A stretch of DNA of 64,000 nucleotides from Tolypothrix tenuis PCC 7101 (GCF_002368295.1 NZ_AP018248.1:6189979-6253978), one strand, 5' to 3'; positions 54,348 through 63,586 are shown, counted from the first letter of the stretch. Numbers and translations are program-made. The notes: generated by a model from the sequence alone, not told the origin.

Positions 54348-54839
54348 ATGGCTGAAATTGTTGAAAAAGGTGATTGGATACAATTTGACCCAACTGAAAA
54401 GCAGAAGGAGCCAACTATTATCAAATGGCAACAAGATTTGGGTAACCGAGAAGAACCTTATATCGCGCTACCCTACTCTGTCAAGGATAAAGAGGCGGGT
54501 GGCAGTCTGTTTATACAAAAAGCTCTTGCAGACTCATTTTTCAAGAAATGCCAAAAAGATGAAGACAGCAACCCCCTAGTTAGCGGCGGCTACAAAATTC
54601 AGGTTGATGAGGCTTTTCAATATGGACAAAATAATGAAAAAACGTTGCGGTTTTTAGTCTATCACAATAAGGCTAATAAGCCCTATCAACACCGATTTAT
54701 TGAGACTACTGCCTTTTCCAACATCGGAAATAAGATTATAGCGGTAGGTGGAGCAGCAGCTCCGCAGTGGGCAGCCATTTTACAGAAAGGCGCAGACCTA
54801 TTAAAAGGTTTCATTGGTGATTATTTGAGAGATTTCTAA
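54348..54839 (+). CDS. Unknown protein in the sigma-linked gene group
   Basis: A 163-residue protein starting MAEIVEKGDWIQFDPTEKQK after AAGGAAGG. The visible pattern is a beta-rich middle (GGYKIQVDEAFQYGQ, LRFLVYHNKANKPYQHRFIE) and an amphipathic, weakly hydrophobic C-terminus (AVGGAAAPQWAAILQKGADLLKGFIG). No signal peptide. I do not recognise the family. The combination is compatible with a soluble protein that inserts into membranes, but that is only a suggestion. Confidence 0.6.
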   Translation: MAEIVEKGDWIQFDPTEKQKEPTIIKWQQDLGNREEPYIALPYSVKDKEAGGSLFIQKALADSFFKKCQKDEDSNPLVSGGYKIQVDEAFQYGQNNEKTLRFLVYHNKANKPYQHRFIETTAFSNIGNKIIAVGGAAAPQWAAILQKGADLLKGFIGDYLRDF

Positions 54840-54945
54840 GTGGCTGTTTCATCTTGCACATCGAGTTTGAAACATACTTCAACCTCAAAAAATTCACCCA
54901 TTATTTGCGGAAATTGTCTCGAAATCTATTGGAGGAAGTTTTACT

Positions 54946-55773
54946 ATGTACATTTCACAGCTTACAGGTGTATACCTTGCCTGGAGAGGAACTGACGACC
55001 ATCTCAACATTATTTCTTCTACAGACGGTGAAAACTTCGGACAGAAGATTGTCCTGTCTGACACTAGTCATGTTGGGTTGTCACTAGCTGTATTCAACAA
55101 TAGGCTTTACGTTGCCTGGACAGGAACGGATGACCACCTCAACATTATTTCTTCTACAGATGGGAAAAATTTCGAGCAGAAGGTTGTTTTACCTGAAACC
55201 AGCAATAGCGGACTGGCGCTAGCTGTTTTCAACAATCAACTCCATCTTGCTTGGAGAGGAACAGATGACCATCTCAACATTATTTCTTCTACAGACGGGG
55301 AAAACTTTGGGCAGAAGATTGTCCTATCTGAAACTAGTCGCGTTGGGTTGGCACTGGCTGTATTCAACAGTCGGCTTTACGTTGCCTGGACGGGAACGGA
55401 TGACCACCTCAACATTATTTCTTCTATAGATGGGAAAAATTTTGAGCAGAAGGTTGTTTTACCTGAAACCAGCAATAGCGGACTGGCGCTGGCTGCTTTC
55501 AACAATCGACTCCACCTTGCTTGGAGGGGAACAGACGACCATCTCAACATTATGTCTTCCACCGATGGGGAAAACTTCGGACAGAAGATTGTCCTATCTG
55601 ACACTAGTCACATTGGGTTGGCACTAGCTGTCTTCAGCAGTCGGCTTTACCTTACTTGGACGGGAACGGACAACCATCTCAACGTTATTTCCTCAACAAA
55701 CGGGACAAATTTTGAGCAGAAGGTTGTTTTACCTGAAACTAGCAATAGCGGACTGGCATTGACTGGAGTTTAA
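54946..55773 (+). CDS. Six-unit beta-propeller-like repeat protein
   Basis: The 275-residue protein is six tandem ~45-residue repeats of the form WTGTDDHLNIISSTDGKNFE / QKVVLPETSNSGLALAVFNN. Two repeat types alternate, giving three near-identical 270-bp pairs at DNA level. The repeats resemble the Asp-box-like blades of sialidase or lectin propellers. A sugar- or surface-binding role is likely by analogy. No signal peptide is evident. The near-identity indicates recent tandem duplication. Confidence 0.75.
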   Translation: MYISQLTGVYLAWRGTDDHLNIISSTDGENFGQKIVLSDTSHVGLSLAVFNNRLYVAWTGTDDHLNIISSTDGKNFEQKVVLPETSNSGLALAVFNNQLHLAWRGTDDHLNIISSTDGENFGQKIVLSETSRVGLALAVFNSRLYVAWTGTDDHLNIISSIDGKNFEQKVVLPETSNSGLALAAFNNRLHLAWRGTDDHLNIMSSTDGENFGQKIVLSDTSHIGLALAVFSSRLYLTWTGTDNHLNVISSTNGTNFEQKVVLPETSNSGLALTGV

Positions 55774-55963
55774 TCAATGCTTGAGTGTACTACGTTTCTA
55801 AGTTCTTCGTTATATAGAGACGAGTGCATGGCGATTAGATTTAGAACTCACAAGGGTGATTGACGCAAAGCGCCAGCGCTCTCATGCGATCGCAGTTTCT
55901 CTTAAGAGACTGCGATCGCTTCTTGAAGGAACTTCCAAACATTTAGAAAAATAGGAGACAATC

Positions 55964-56707
55964 ATGCAAGCACAAGGGCAATTACCGGGATTGATATTGA
56001 ACAATTTACAAGCTGGTGACATTCTGTTAACTTCTGGTAGCAAAGACACTCTTGTCCACGGAGTGATTACATTAGGACAATGGTTGGGACAATTGTTCAA
56101 ACCTACTGGCGGCAGTAGCTCTACTGTCCACGCAGCTATCTACATAGGTCGGGATCAAAACAATAGGCACCGACTGATCGAATCCGCTGGCGAAGGACTT
56201 GCCTATGTAGACATGGAACCAAACAATCCTGGCTCTGGAACAAGTACATATTTAGTGTACCGATACATAGCTCCCCACCCTGATAACCCAGAAATTTCCC
56301 TATCCCAGATGGCAGCTTTTTGTGCCGAAGATTACTATACGCAACAACAAAACCCAAACTGGGCGGGAACACCAAATGTTGGTCAATACAGCAAATTACA
56401 GGCAGCTAGGAGTGTATTATCTGCATCAAAGGTCACGGAAGATGTTATAAGAGCAATGAATAGGATTTGGGGCGATCCAGCAGGGGTTATGGGGGAGGTC
56501 TTTTGCTCCAACTTCGTGATACGGTGCTACGTAGCAGCTAGTATTGCCCTTAGTCCTGGAGGAATGATTATTCAAGAAGCTCAGCTAGGTATTCGCAAGA
56601 ACCCCAAAACTACTTCACCACGAGAGTTACAAGGAACACTGGATGAAGATCCCCAGCGTTGGCAACGTGTTGGTAATATTACAGTACCAAAACCTGCCAA
56701 AAAATAG
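55964..56707 (+). CDS. Papain-like (permuted NlpC/P60, YiiX-type) protein
   Basis: The 247-residue protein has AGDILLTSGS, VHAAIYIGRD with His56, ESAGEGLAYVDM, and a C-terminal EVFCSNFVIRCY with Cys181. This His-then-Cys order is that of circularly permuted NlpC/P60 peptidases (YiiX/YaeF-like). It might cleave peptides, amides or lipid-linked acyl groups. The start follows AGGAGACAATC. Its neighbours suggest an extracellular or effector function (inference). Confidence 0.65.
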   Translation: MQAQGQLPGLILNNLQAGDILLTSGSKDTLVHGVITLGQWLGQLFKPTGGSSSTVHAAIYIGRDQNNRHRLIESAGEGLAYVDMEPNNPGSGTSTYLVYRYIAPHPDNPEISLSQMAAFCAEDYYTQQQNPNWAGTPNVGQYSKLQAARSVLSASKVTEDVIRAMNRIWGDPAGVMGEVFCSNFVIRCYVAASIALSPGGMIIQEAQLGIRKNPKTTSPRELQGTLDEDPQRWQRVGNITVPKPAKK

Positions 56708-57415
56708 CTTGAAGAAATCACAGGAAGCGACTGCCTTATAATTTAGGCAGTCTCTCTAGATAAAAGGCGATCACTCCTCCAGCTAATCAGACTCACAACT
56801 CACAAGGGCATAGTTCTCTCTAATCCAAACTGTAATTGCTCGTTTACTGAAGTCATCGCTGGTAAGCCTCTTTCAGATTCGATTACCAATGGAAACAGAT
56901 ACTTCATGTTTCATAGAAGCAAGAGTTTGCTACCTAGAACACCGATTTAGTAATTAGGATAAAGTAGCAGACTGCTCAGTAGCGTGGGTAAAAATTTTGG
57001 TAAGGACATAATATTGGCTATGCATTAATAATATTTTAGAGGGCAAAGTAGTGCCTTGCCCCTACAATTTGCCCCATTCTTTTTTCAAATTGGTGTTATT
57101 GTTCTTCCCTGCTTTGTCTAGCTTTATGGATCAGCTACCGCATATTGCAATCACTGATTTAATTATCCGACTTTTCCGACTTCATGAGCCGACTTTGCCG
57201 ACTGACAAAAAGGAGGGAGAGGAATGAGAATAGATAAAGATATTACTCATTCATTAGACGGAAACTTCTTAATTATGTAGAGTTTGGTAACAGAAGAAAG
57301 GAATCATTGCTATTTGTATTTCAATTTAGATTTTGAAGAGGTAGAGTGTGCGACTCTACAATGTGCTCTAGTCGAAGGCAAATTATTGTAACAAATCTAG
57401 GAAGGAGAAAAAGTC
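56708..57415. other. Gap before the pentapeptide-repeat gene
   Basis: No gene is visible. It has short CGACTTT/TCCGACTT-type direct repeats (57167-57210). The next gene has a strong leader GGAAGGAGAAAAAGTC in its final bases. Confidence 0.4.
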
Positions 57416-57991
57416 ATGAAAATTTTTAAGCAATTACCTGCTATTTTTTCAAAAAAAGCCTTGAAAACAAATACATACCGCAACTTAAAAATCGCGAATA
57501 TTGCTGTTGTTGTTTGGATATCTACTATTGTCCTATCCTTCTTTGCTAGCCCGAGCTACGCCTTTGAACCTAGAGATTTAGAGAAGTTAAGGCAAATGGG
57601 TGAATGTCGTGGCTGTAACCTTGCAGGTGCTGACCTGAGACCTATTCTACTGAAGGACAATGCTGACCTTTCACGTGCTAACCTTTCAGGTGCTGACCTT
57701 GAAGGTATTCCGATGAATGGTATTAACTTTTACAACGCTAACCTTTCAGGCGCTGACCTTTCAAAGACTAGAATTGCAGGTTCTAACTTTTCAGAAGCTA
57801 ATCTTGAAGATGCTAACCTTTCAGAGGCTGACCTTGAAGGTTCTGTCTTTTTAAATGCTAACCTGAAAAATGCTAACCTTGAACGTGCTAGCCTTTCAGG
57901 TGCTGACCTTGAAGGTTCTATCCTGAAAAATGCTAACCTGAAAGATGCATTGATATCGCCACACCAATTGGAGCAAGCTAGAAAGAACTAA
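57416..57991 (+). CDS. Exported pentapeptide-repeat protein
   Basis: The 191-residue protein has a signal peptide (hydrophobic IAVVVWISTIVLSFFASPSYA, cleavage likely after AYA). From residue 60 there are about 20 A(D/N)LXX pentapeptide repeats, forming a right-handed beta-helix. The CRGC motif precedes the repeats. These proteins are common in the thylakoid lumen or periplasm of cyanobacteria. Exact role unknown. It may belong to the sigma-linked group. Confidence 0.85.
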   Translation: MKIFKQLPAIFSKKALKTNTYRNLKIANIAVVVWISTIVLSFFASPSYAFEPRDLEKLRQMGECRGCNLAGADLRPILLKDNADLSRANLSGADLEGIPMNGINFYNANLSGADLSKTRIAGSNFSEANLEDANLSEADLEGSVFLNANLKNANLERASLSGADLEGSILKNANLKDALISPHQLEQARKN

Positions 57992-58111
57992 AGTCTGAGG
58001 GAATTGGATCTGGGGGATTGAGGGTTAATGGGTGTTCAGCAAGCCACAAAAAACTGCCCCAATCCGTTTCTTTTATTTGTAACGGTTAGCGCGCCGCCTG
58101 TGGGGCCCTCC

Positions 58112-58243
58112 TCAGATCCACTTTGTCCAATGTCTGAAATACTCAATCAACTTGGCAGCACAGAAGTTACCAGTAATTTCCAGATACTCTCGTCGTAATA
58201 TCACCAGCACAGATATTTTGTCAGAGGAGACAATAGCACTCAT
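58112..58243 (-). pseudogene. Truncated N-terminus of a cyanobacterial replication-associated-like protein
   Basis: The frame encodes MSAIVSSDKISVLVILRREY followed by LEITGNFCAAKLIEYFRHWTKW and a stop at residue 44. A strong GGAGGTAAAAG precedes it. The sequence matches the conserved start of a protein family I associate with cyanobacterial plasmids and phage-like islands (from memory, not searched). Only the N-terminus remains. Confidence 0.55.
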
Positions 58244-58491
58244 CTTTTACCTCCTTGCCAAAGTGAAACTTCGTTGACGCAATATCACTTTTGAAAAAAT
58301 GCATATAGGAGTGAGCAGCAATTTCTATTACTGCTCACAGTGAGTTTGAGACTGTTACCAATTACTGAACTTGCGCCTCATCCGAAAGAAGCGATCGCTA
58401 TTCTCTAGGGGTAAGAGTTCAAGTATTGCAGATATGTATCAGTCGTAGGCAAAAAGTTGCTATGTGATAGCAAATGTTTTTTTAGGTCTAA

Positions 58492-59163
58492 CTACTCTTG
58501 TAATAGGAGTTTACCTTCCTGGTACAGTTGTTTAATGTAACTGTGACATCTGGCTGGGCTAATATCTCGAAAAATCTCTTTAGCGTTAATTATTACCCGC
58601 CAGTATAGATTATCGTAATTTCCATAGTCGTAGATAATCCTAGCTATCAGTTGCTCACCAACAAATGCTTCTTGCTCGTAAAAAGAAATTTTCATAATTG
58701 TCGGGACTTCTGGGACTTCAGCCAGTTCAATTTGGTCGAATGGGTTGAGTGTGCCATCCTGGTAATGCCATTGAATGTAGCGTAGGCATTTGGCAGATGT
58801 AGTGGCGCGGAACATCTCTTTGCCGTTAACCATAACCAACCAAGGTTGCATAACAAATTCGTCATTATCGTAGACCATATAAGCTATGAGTTTGTTACCC
58901 ACGTAGACTTCATGGTGGTAGAAGTTGATTGCTACTGTTCTCAGTTGGGGAGCAATAGCTTCGGTTGTGGGTTGTTCGTCAAGGGTAGTATCAACCACTG
59001 TCTGAACCCTGCTAGCTTGATACTCAGCTATGGCATTAATCCAAGCATCCTTGCACCGCTTGTCAAGTACCTCAACTGTACAGATGATGTCATTGTAGAT
59101 TTGCTTGAGTCGAGCTATGGATTTGTATTGCAGCTGTTGATAGCTATAGATGGTTTGAGTCAT
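58492..59163 (-). CDS. Protein with two copies of an unknown domain
   Basis: About 223 residues. Two copies of one ~65-residue module are clear: INFYHHEVYVGNKLIAYMVY ... VMVNGKEMFRATTSAKCLRY (about 90-150) and ISFYEQEAFVGEQLIARIIY ... VIINAKEIFRDISPARCHSY (about 160-223). An N-terminal helical region precedes them. I chose the ATG at 59161-59163 after AGGAAAT. Function unknown; it lies beside the XRE regulator and plasmid-like remnant. Confidence 0.7.
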   Translation of the reverse strand: MTQTIYSYQQLQYKSIARLKQIYNDIICTVEVLDKRCKDAWINAIAEYQASRVQTVVDTTLDEQPTTEAIAPQLRTVAINFYHHEVYVGNKLIAYMVYDNDEFVMQPWLVMVNGKEMFRATTSAKCLRYIQWHYQDGTLNPFDQIELAEVPEVPTIMKISFYEQEAFVGEQLIARIIYDYGNYDNLYWRVIINAKEIFRDISPARCHSYIKQLYQEGKLLLQE

Positions 59164-59274
59164 AATGGTATTTCCTATTAAAGGATTAAAAGGCGATCGC
59201 ACTAAGTTTTCCAGGCTCTGAGCGATCGCCTTTCACTTTGACATTATCTAAAATAACAACTCAGAGTACAAAAA

Positions 59275-59559
59275 TCAACTCTTAGTACAAACTATTGTTG
59301 TGACTTCAACACGCAATTCATAAATTATTTCAATCAACTCAACGTCAAGGGTTTTAGCAATTGTAGTGATAATTTTCGTGGAAACAGAGGCGGCTTCACC
59401 GTTTTCCAGTTTTCTGATGTACTCTTGTGAGCATTCAACACCTTGCTGAGAAACAGCATCTGCAATTTCGCGTCTAGACCTTTTACCGCGCAATAATTTT
59501 AGAGTTTCGCCACACTCTTTGTTCCACGCCAGCATGACAACCCATTCCAGCGGAACCAT
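59275..59559 (-). CDS. XRE-family helix-turn-helix regulator
   Basis: The 94-residue protein has a helix-turn-helix near residues 20-75: LLRGKRSRREIADAVSQQGV ... EYIRKLENGEAASVSTKIIT. I chose the start at 59557-59559 after GAGGTAATT. It is the closest intact gene to the right end of the fdxN element (~265 bp) and could regulate element genes. Target unknown. Confidence 0.8.
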   Translation of the reverse strand: MVPLEWVVMLAWNKECGETLKLLRGKRSRREIADAVSQQGVECSQEYIRKLENGEAASVSTKIITTIAKTLDVELIEIIYELRVEVTTIVCTKS

Positions 59560-59802
59560 AATTACCTCTTTGAAATTCCTAGTTCTTATATTTGCACTTT
59601 CAGTTGTCATGTAGCAAGATATTTTTGTACCGTGAGTGTCAGCTAACCAGTTTAGTTATACAAGAATTTATAGGTGGCATGAGTATTCAAGTCGTCATTT
59701 TGGCGTTAACTTCATTTTCTTGTAAGTATATAGTTACAATTTTCATTTATTGTTGAGCAGCCATTTCCTTTACGATAGGCTGTCCTCAACAGATATTTCT
59801 AG

Positions 59803-59828
59803 TTTGATAGTGTAAACTGTTAAGAATA
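59803..59828. other. fdxN element att site, right
   Basis: The arm TTTGATAGTG (59803-59812) is followed after 11 bp by GA and the GAATA repeat (59824-59828). It is a direct repeat with 35773-35777, so XisF-type recombination excises 24.05 kb. Confidence 0.9.
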
Positions 59829-60116
59829 ACAGTTAAACCAACGTTCCCAATAATCTTCTTTATTAGTTAACTTCGCTAAAACGCGGTTGTAGGTGGCAAA
59901 CCACCCTTCCCAATAATCTGTGGGTTGTTTAACGCAACCATCACAAGTAGGACAACCAGCTTGACATTGAGGTACTGTATGAATACTACCGACGCAGTTT
60001 GTGCAAAGTTCGGGGTCAATCCAGCGATTACCATCAACTATTTTGATTGCACCAGTAGGGCATACAGACAGACACAAATCACAGGAAATACATTGGCCAG
60101 TAATTTTGTAAGCCAT
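59820..60116 (-). CDS. fdxN: fdxN 5' part (interrupted gene)
   Basis: Residues 1-98 of the bacterial-type ferredoxin: MAYKITGQCISCDLCLSVCP, PELCTNCVGSIHTVPQCQAG, CPTCDGCVKQPTDYWEGWFA, ending NCYS. The two four-cysteine motifs bind two [4Fe-4S] clusters. I chose the ATG at 60114-60116 after AAGGAGC. The tail (18 residues) is at 35715-35778 beyond the element. Both parts are on the minus strand, so normal excision works. Confidence 0.94.
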   Translation of the reverse strand: MAYKITGQCISCDLCLSVCPTGAIKIVDGNRWIDPELCTNCVGSIHTVPQCQAGCPTCDGCVKQPTDYWEGWFATYNRVLAKLTNKEDYWERWFNCYS

Positions 60117-60126
60117 GACTAAGCTC

Positions 60127-60185
60127 CTTTTGGGGATTGGGCATGGGGCATAGGGCATGGGGCATGGGGCATTGAGCATTGGGGG
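60127..60185. repeat. GGGCAT(G/A) heptamer array between fdxN and nifB
   Basis: Imperfect tandem copies of GGGCATGGGGCATAGGGCAT occupy the gap. STRR type. Confidence 0.7.
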
Positions 60186-60223
60186 TATAATTTTCCTAGC
60201 CGCTAGCCGCTAGCCCCTAGTCC

Positions 60224-61672
60224 CTATTTGCCTAACCCTTCGACATATTGCTCGTAATATTCCAAAGCAACTTTCTCAATTACGTCGTAAGCTTCAACAG
60301 TCTGTATGCCAGCTTTGTGCAATTCTTCTTTGGGACAGTTCCCAATCTTGGAGACCAAAACCGCTTTGCAATCTGCGATCGCTTTAATAATGTAGTCTAG
60401 AGTGGCTTCTTCTCCAAATCCACCTTGACAATAGTGGTCAATTTTACGATGACTGATAAAGCGTACTTCACTACCATCCACTTCGTAAATCTGGAATTCC
60501 TTCGCATGACCGAAGTGTTGGTTAACTAATCCACTTCCTTTGGTTGCTACAGCAACTAAGATTTTCGGTTTGTTAGCAAAATTCTTGCCGACTAGCGCCT
60601 TTTCTTTAGCGGCTTTGATTTCTTGTTTAAATTTCTCAATACCTTCGTGAACTTCTTGGCGTTGTTCTAGGTTATATTCGGGAGCCATTTCCAGGAATTT
60701 ATCTTTGGTAAATTCTTGGCTGCGGTCTTCTCCTAACAATCCTACAGCATCGGCTCGGCATTGGCGACAGTGACGCATCATTTTCATGTTGCCGGCACAG
60801 TTGTCTTGAACTTCTTTGAGTTCTTTGGTGGTAGGGCCACGCTGACCAGTTAAACCGAAGTGTGTGCCATGTTCTGGCGCAGAAATCAACGGCATGATGT
60901 TGTGCAGGAATGCGCCGTTTTCACGAATGAATTTATTTACTTCTACCAAGTGCTGGTCATTGATTCCCGGAATCATTACCGAGTTGACTTTGCACAAGAT
61001 ATCGGCTTCTTTGAGGGCTTGCAATCCTTCCATCTGCTTTTCTAGCAGAATTCTCGCTCCCTCAACACCTTTATAACGCTTACGTTTGTAGTGAACCCAA
61101 GAATAAATCTGTGCGCCTATTTCTGGGTCAATAGTGTTAAGGGTAATAGTAACGTGATCTATATTGAGTTGTTTAATGCGATCGACATATTCAGTCAGCA
61201 TCAAACCATTAGTTGATAAGCACAACTTAATATCTGGTGCTTTATCTGCAATCAACTCAAAGGTACGGAAAGTTTTTTCGGGATTCGCCAATGGATCACC
61301 AGGGCCAGCAATTCCCAAGACTGTCATTTGGGGAATCTTACCTGCAATCACCAATACTTTATGTGCTGCTTCTTCTGGGGTAAGTAACTCGCTAACTACA
61401 CCAGGACGGCTTTCGTTAGCACAGTCATATTTTCGGTTGCAATAGTTGCATTGAATGTTACAGGCGGGGGCAACTGCAACGTGCATTCTAGCGTAATGGT
61501 GGTGTGCGTCTTCGCTATAGCAGGGATGCTTGGCAATGCGTTCCTTGAGCTTTTCATCCATCTCTACGGTAGAGTTGCTTTTGCTGTCGCATCCGCAACC
61601 ACCTGATTTGGCTTGGGTAGTGGTAGGTTCCTGATTGGAGGAGGTGAGGAGTCCTGTAGACGGTGGTGTCAT
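60224..61672 (-). CDS. nifB: NifB, radical-SAM NifB-cofactor synthase
   Basis: About 482 residues from MTPPSTGLLTSSNQEPTT; the upstream start adds four residues. The radical-SAM cysteines are in CNIQCNYCNRKYDC (about residue 75). GGCGCDSKSN lies near the N-terminus, and CRQCRADAVG near 300. The C-terminal ~110 residues are a NifX/NafY-like domain (KILVAVATKGSGLVNQHFGH). NifB makes the 8Fe core (NifB-co) of FeMo-cofactor. It is the first gene of the nifB-fdxN-nifSU operon. Confidence 0.97.
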   Translation of the reverse strand: MTPPSTGLLTSSNQEPTTTQAKSGGCGCDSKSNSTVEMDEKLKERIAKHPCYSEDAHHHYARMHVAVAPACNIQCNYCNRKYDCANESRPGVVSELLTPEEAAHKVLVIAGKIPQMTVLGIAGPGDPLANPEKTFRTFELIADKAPDIKLCLSTNGLMLTEYVDRIKQLNIDHVTITLNTIDPEIGAQIYSWVHYKRKRYKGVEGARILLEKQMEGLQALKEADILCKVNSVMIPGINDQHLVEVNKFIRENGAFLHNIMPLISAPEHGTHFGLTGQRGPTTKELKEVQDNCAGNMKMMRHCRQCRADAVGLLGEDRSQEFTKDKFLEMAPEYNLEQRQEVHEGIEKFKQEIKAAKEKALVGKNFANKPKILVAVATKGSGLVNQHFGHAKEFQIYEVDGSEVRFISHRKIDHYCQGGFGEEATLDYIIKAIADCKAVLVSKIGNCPKEELHKAGIQTVEAYDVIEKVALEYYEQYVEGLGK

Positions 61673-62761
61673 TGAATTTCGCAAGGGTCGGTGGACTGGC
61701 TGCCACTGTGAGAGATGCCGTTGCTACTCTTTATTGCCTAGGAATCGAAGTCGCGGCTTCTACTCGTGATTCGCAAGAATTTACTCTTTTGCGAAGTGAT
61801 ACTGATGAGAACATCAAATATGAGAGTAAAGCAGGCTTACAATCCTTGATTTTCGGCTGGTGTGTCAACGTTTGGGTCGTGGGTAGAATTTGTGCGTACA
61901 GCCCTTACAGCCGCGACTTCTATTCACAGAGGCATGGTGCTATCTCATCCCTCCACTCACTCTTCGCTTTTGTTTAGAAGCGTTAAGTGATTGGCGATAT
62001 ATGATTTATAGCAGCCATTTTTCCAGTCGGCTGACTTGTATCTAGGATAGAATTTATTGGATTTATTAAACTTGTACTCAAATTTTTTCAGCCCGAGTTT
62101 TCAGGCGTTACAAGAATTAATAAATTTTTTTTCGGGTAGAGGTTCTAGTATTTTTAGATTGGGGTACAAGTATTTATAGAGTGGGGTACAGGATTTCTTT
62201 GTACTCAGCCAAAACTTAGCACCCACAAAGGTTAGAACTTGATTTTAGATTGTTTTCAGACATTTATGTCTGTACTCAAACATTCCCCAGACATCACCCA
62301 AAGCCAGTAATCATAGGGGATTGAGGGGGAAAAACTGGAGTAGTCTACGTCGTTCTACTCCAGATACGTGCGAAATTCAATTCTGTATCCAACATATCAT
62401 TTTTTTTTTGGTAAAAATGTAATTCATATTGTTTTAATCTTTCATTAAAAATAATATGCAATAACGTCAATAATCCTTGCTATATAAAGCTTATATAACG
62501 GTCTATATATCTACATTAATGCATATGATTGTCAAAAACTTAATTTTTTATCCTAAATTTTTCTTTTTCTAAAGAAGTCAAAACAGGCATTTTTACTCGA
62601 TTGGTAATGGGTAATGGGTAATGGGTAATGGGTAATGGGTAATGGGTAATGGGTAATGGGTAATTGGTGTTTGTCTCCCTCATCCCGAGTCCCCAGTCCC
62701 CAGTCCCCAATCCCCACTACACTGTATTCATAGGCGAAAACGGGGTAGCAGGAGGAATGGG
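61673..62761. other. nifB upstream region
   Basis: About 1 kb without a supported gene; a 104-codon plus-strand frame (61663-61977) is antisense to the nifB start and has no features. AT-rich stretches at 62030-62200 and 62390-62560 probably contain the nifB promoter. No clear NtcA site could be assigned by eye. Confidence 0.4.
62603..62665. repeat. GGTAATG heptamer array (STRR)
   Basis: Eight perfect GGTAATG copies plus a ninth GGTAATT. There are no spacers, so it is not a CRISPR. It is a classic heterocystous-cyanobacterial STRR. Confidence 0.92.
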
Positions 62762-63237
62762 ATGAAAGCTATGTTTATCCGCTGCTATGGGTCTGCTGAG
62801 GTGGTTGCAGCATGAGGATATGGAACAACCAACGATTAAGCCTGACCAATTATTCGTGAAGATTCACGTTAGTAGTGTTAATCCTGTTGATTGGAAAATT
62901 CGCCAGGGAATGTTGCGATCGCTCATTTGGAAAAAATTCTCGGCCTGCTGATAGCAAACGAGTCCTCAAACCCAATAATGTGTAATCACCACCCTACCCA
63001 GCACTGAAAGCTTCATGCAGAGCATTTTCACAACCTTTTTACCTGGTAAAAAGGTCAAATTTATCATAGAAAAACCCCAATCCTAAAGACTTACTTTACT
63101 TAAAAAACTTGATTGAATCGGGTAAAATTTTTGTTGTCATTGACCGCACATATCAGTTACAAAAATTAGTAGCAGCGCATACAGATAGTAAAACAGAACG
63201 TGCTGTGGAGAAAATAGCTATTACAGTTACTCTTTGA
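62762..63237 (+). pseudogene. Degraded zinc-type alcohol dehydrogenase (MDR) gene
   Basis: The frame starts MKAMFIRCYGSAEVV and, after stop codons, continues KIHVSSVNPVDWKIRQGM, the N-terminal substrate-binding part of MDR/quinone oxidoreductases. Only the C-terminal part remains farther on (LKKLIESGKIFVVIDRTYQL ... EKIAITVTL). The central NAD(P) domain is missing. Confidence 0.75.
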
Positions 63238-63586
63238 GCCAAATTGACCAATTTGATACATATCTGTGCTGTGCGAGTAGTCAAGAGTCCAAATTCTAAA
63301 TTTGTTAACTCATATGACAAATAAATGTAGAAGATTTAAACTTTTTACACCATTATTAGAAAATTTTGATACAATTCACTCTTCCATCTCTTTCAACTTA
63401 GTTAACCAAATGTATTATTTTTTAAGTCAAGTGGTATTTAACCCCCGCATACTGATACCCTACACTACACATTAATCAAGCATTTTGTGATTTTTCGATT
63501 ATATTTCTGCAATAAAGTGGAAAATTGCTATATTAAATGAATATAGTGTATATACTTATAACTAAATATCAAAGGCTACTAAATTT
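63238..63586. other. Intergenic AT-rich region
   Basis: No gene seen. It should hold the promoter of the gene at 63587. Confidence 0.35.

Larger units (their letters stand above)
35775..59825. mobile_element. fdxN element (24 kb)
   Basis: The element spans the DNA between two directly repeated TATTC sites in fdxN. It carries an XisF-like recombinase at the left edge, xisH and xisI near 40 kb, and about 17 other genes: Uma2 nucleases, a hybrid kinase, a response regulator, a sigma factor with a cluster of possible exported proteins, and plasmid-like genes. Excision would restore fdxN and reunite nifB-fdxN-nifSU. It is about half the size reported for PCC 7120 (55 kb). Confidence 0.92.

Noticed and set aside
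61663..61977. 104-codon plus-strand gene upstream of nifB
   Set aside because: Overlaps the nifB start in antisense, no recognisable features, probably the leader region.
62603..62665. CRISPR-like array
   Set aside because: Head-to-tail 7-bp units without spacers; it is an STRR.
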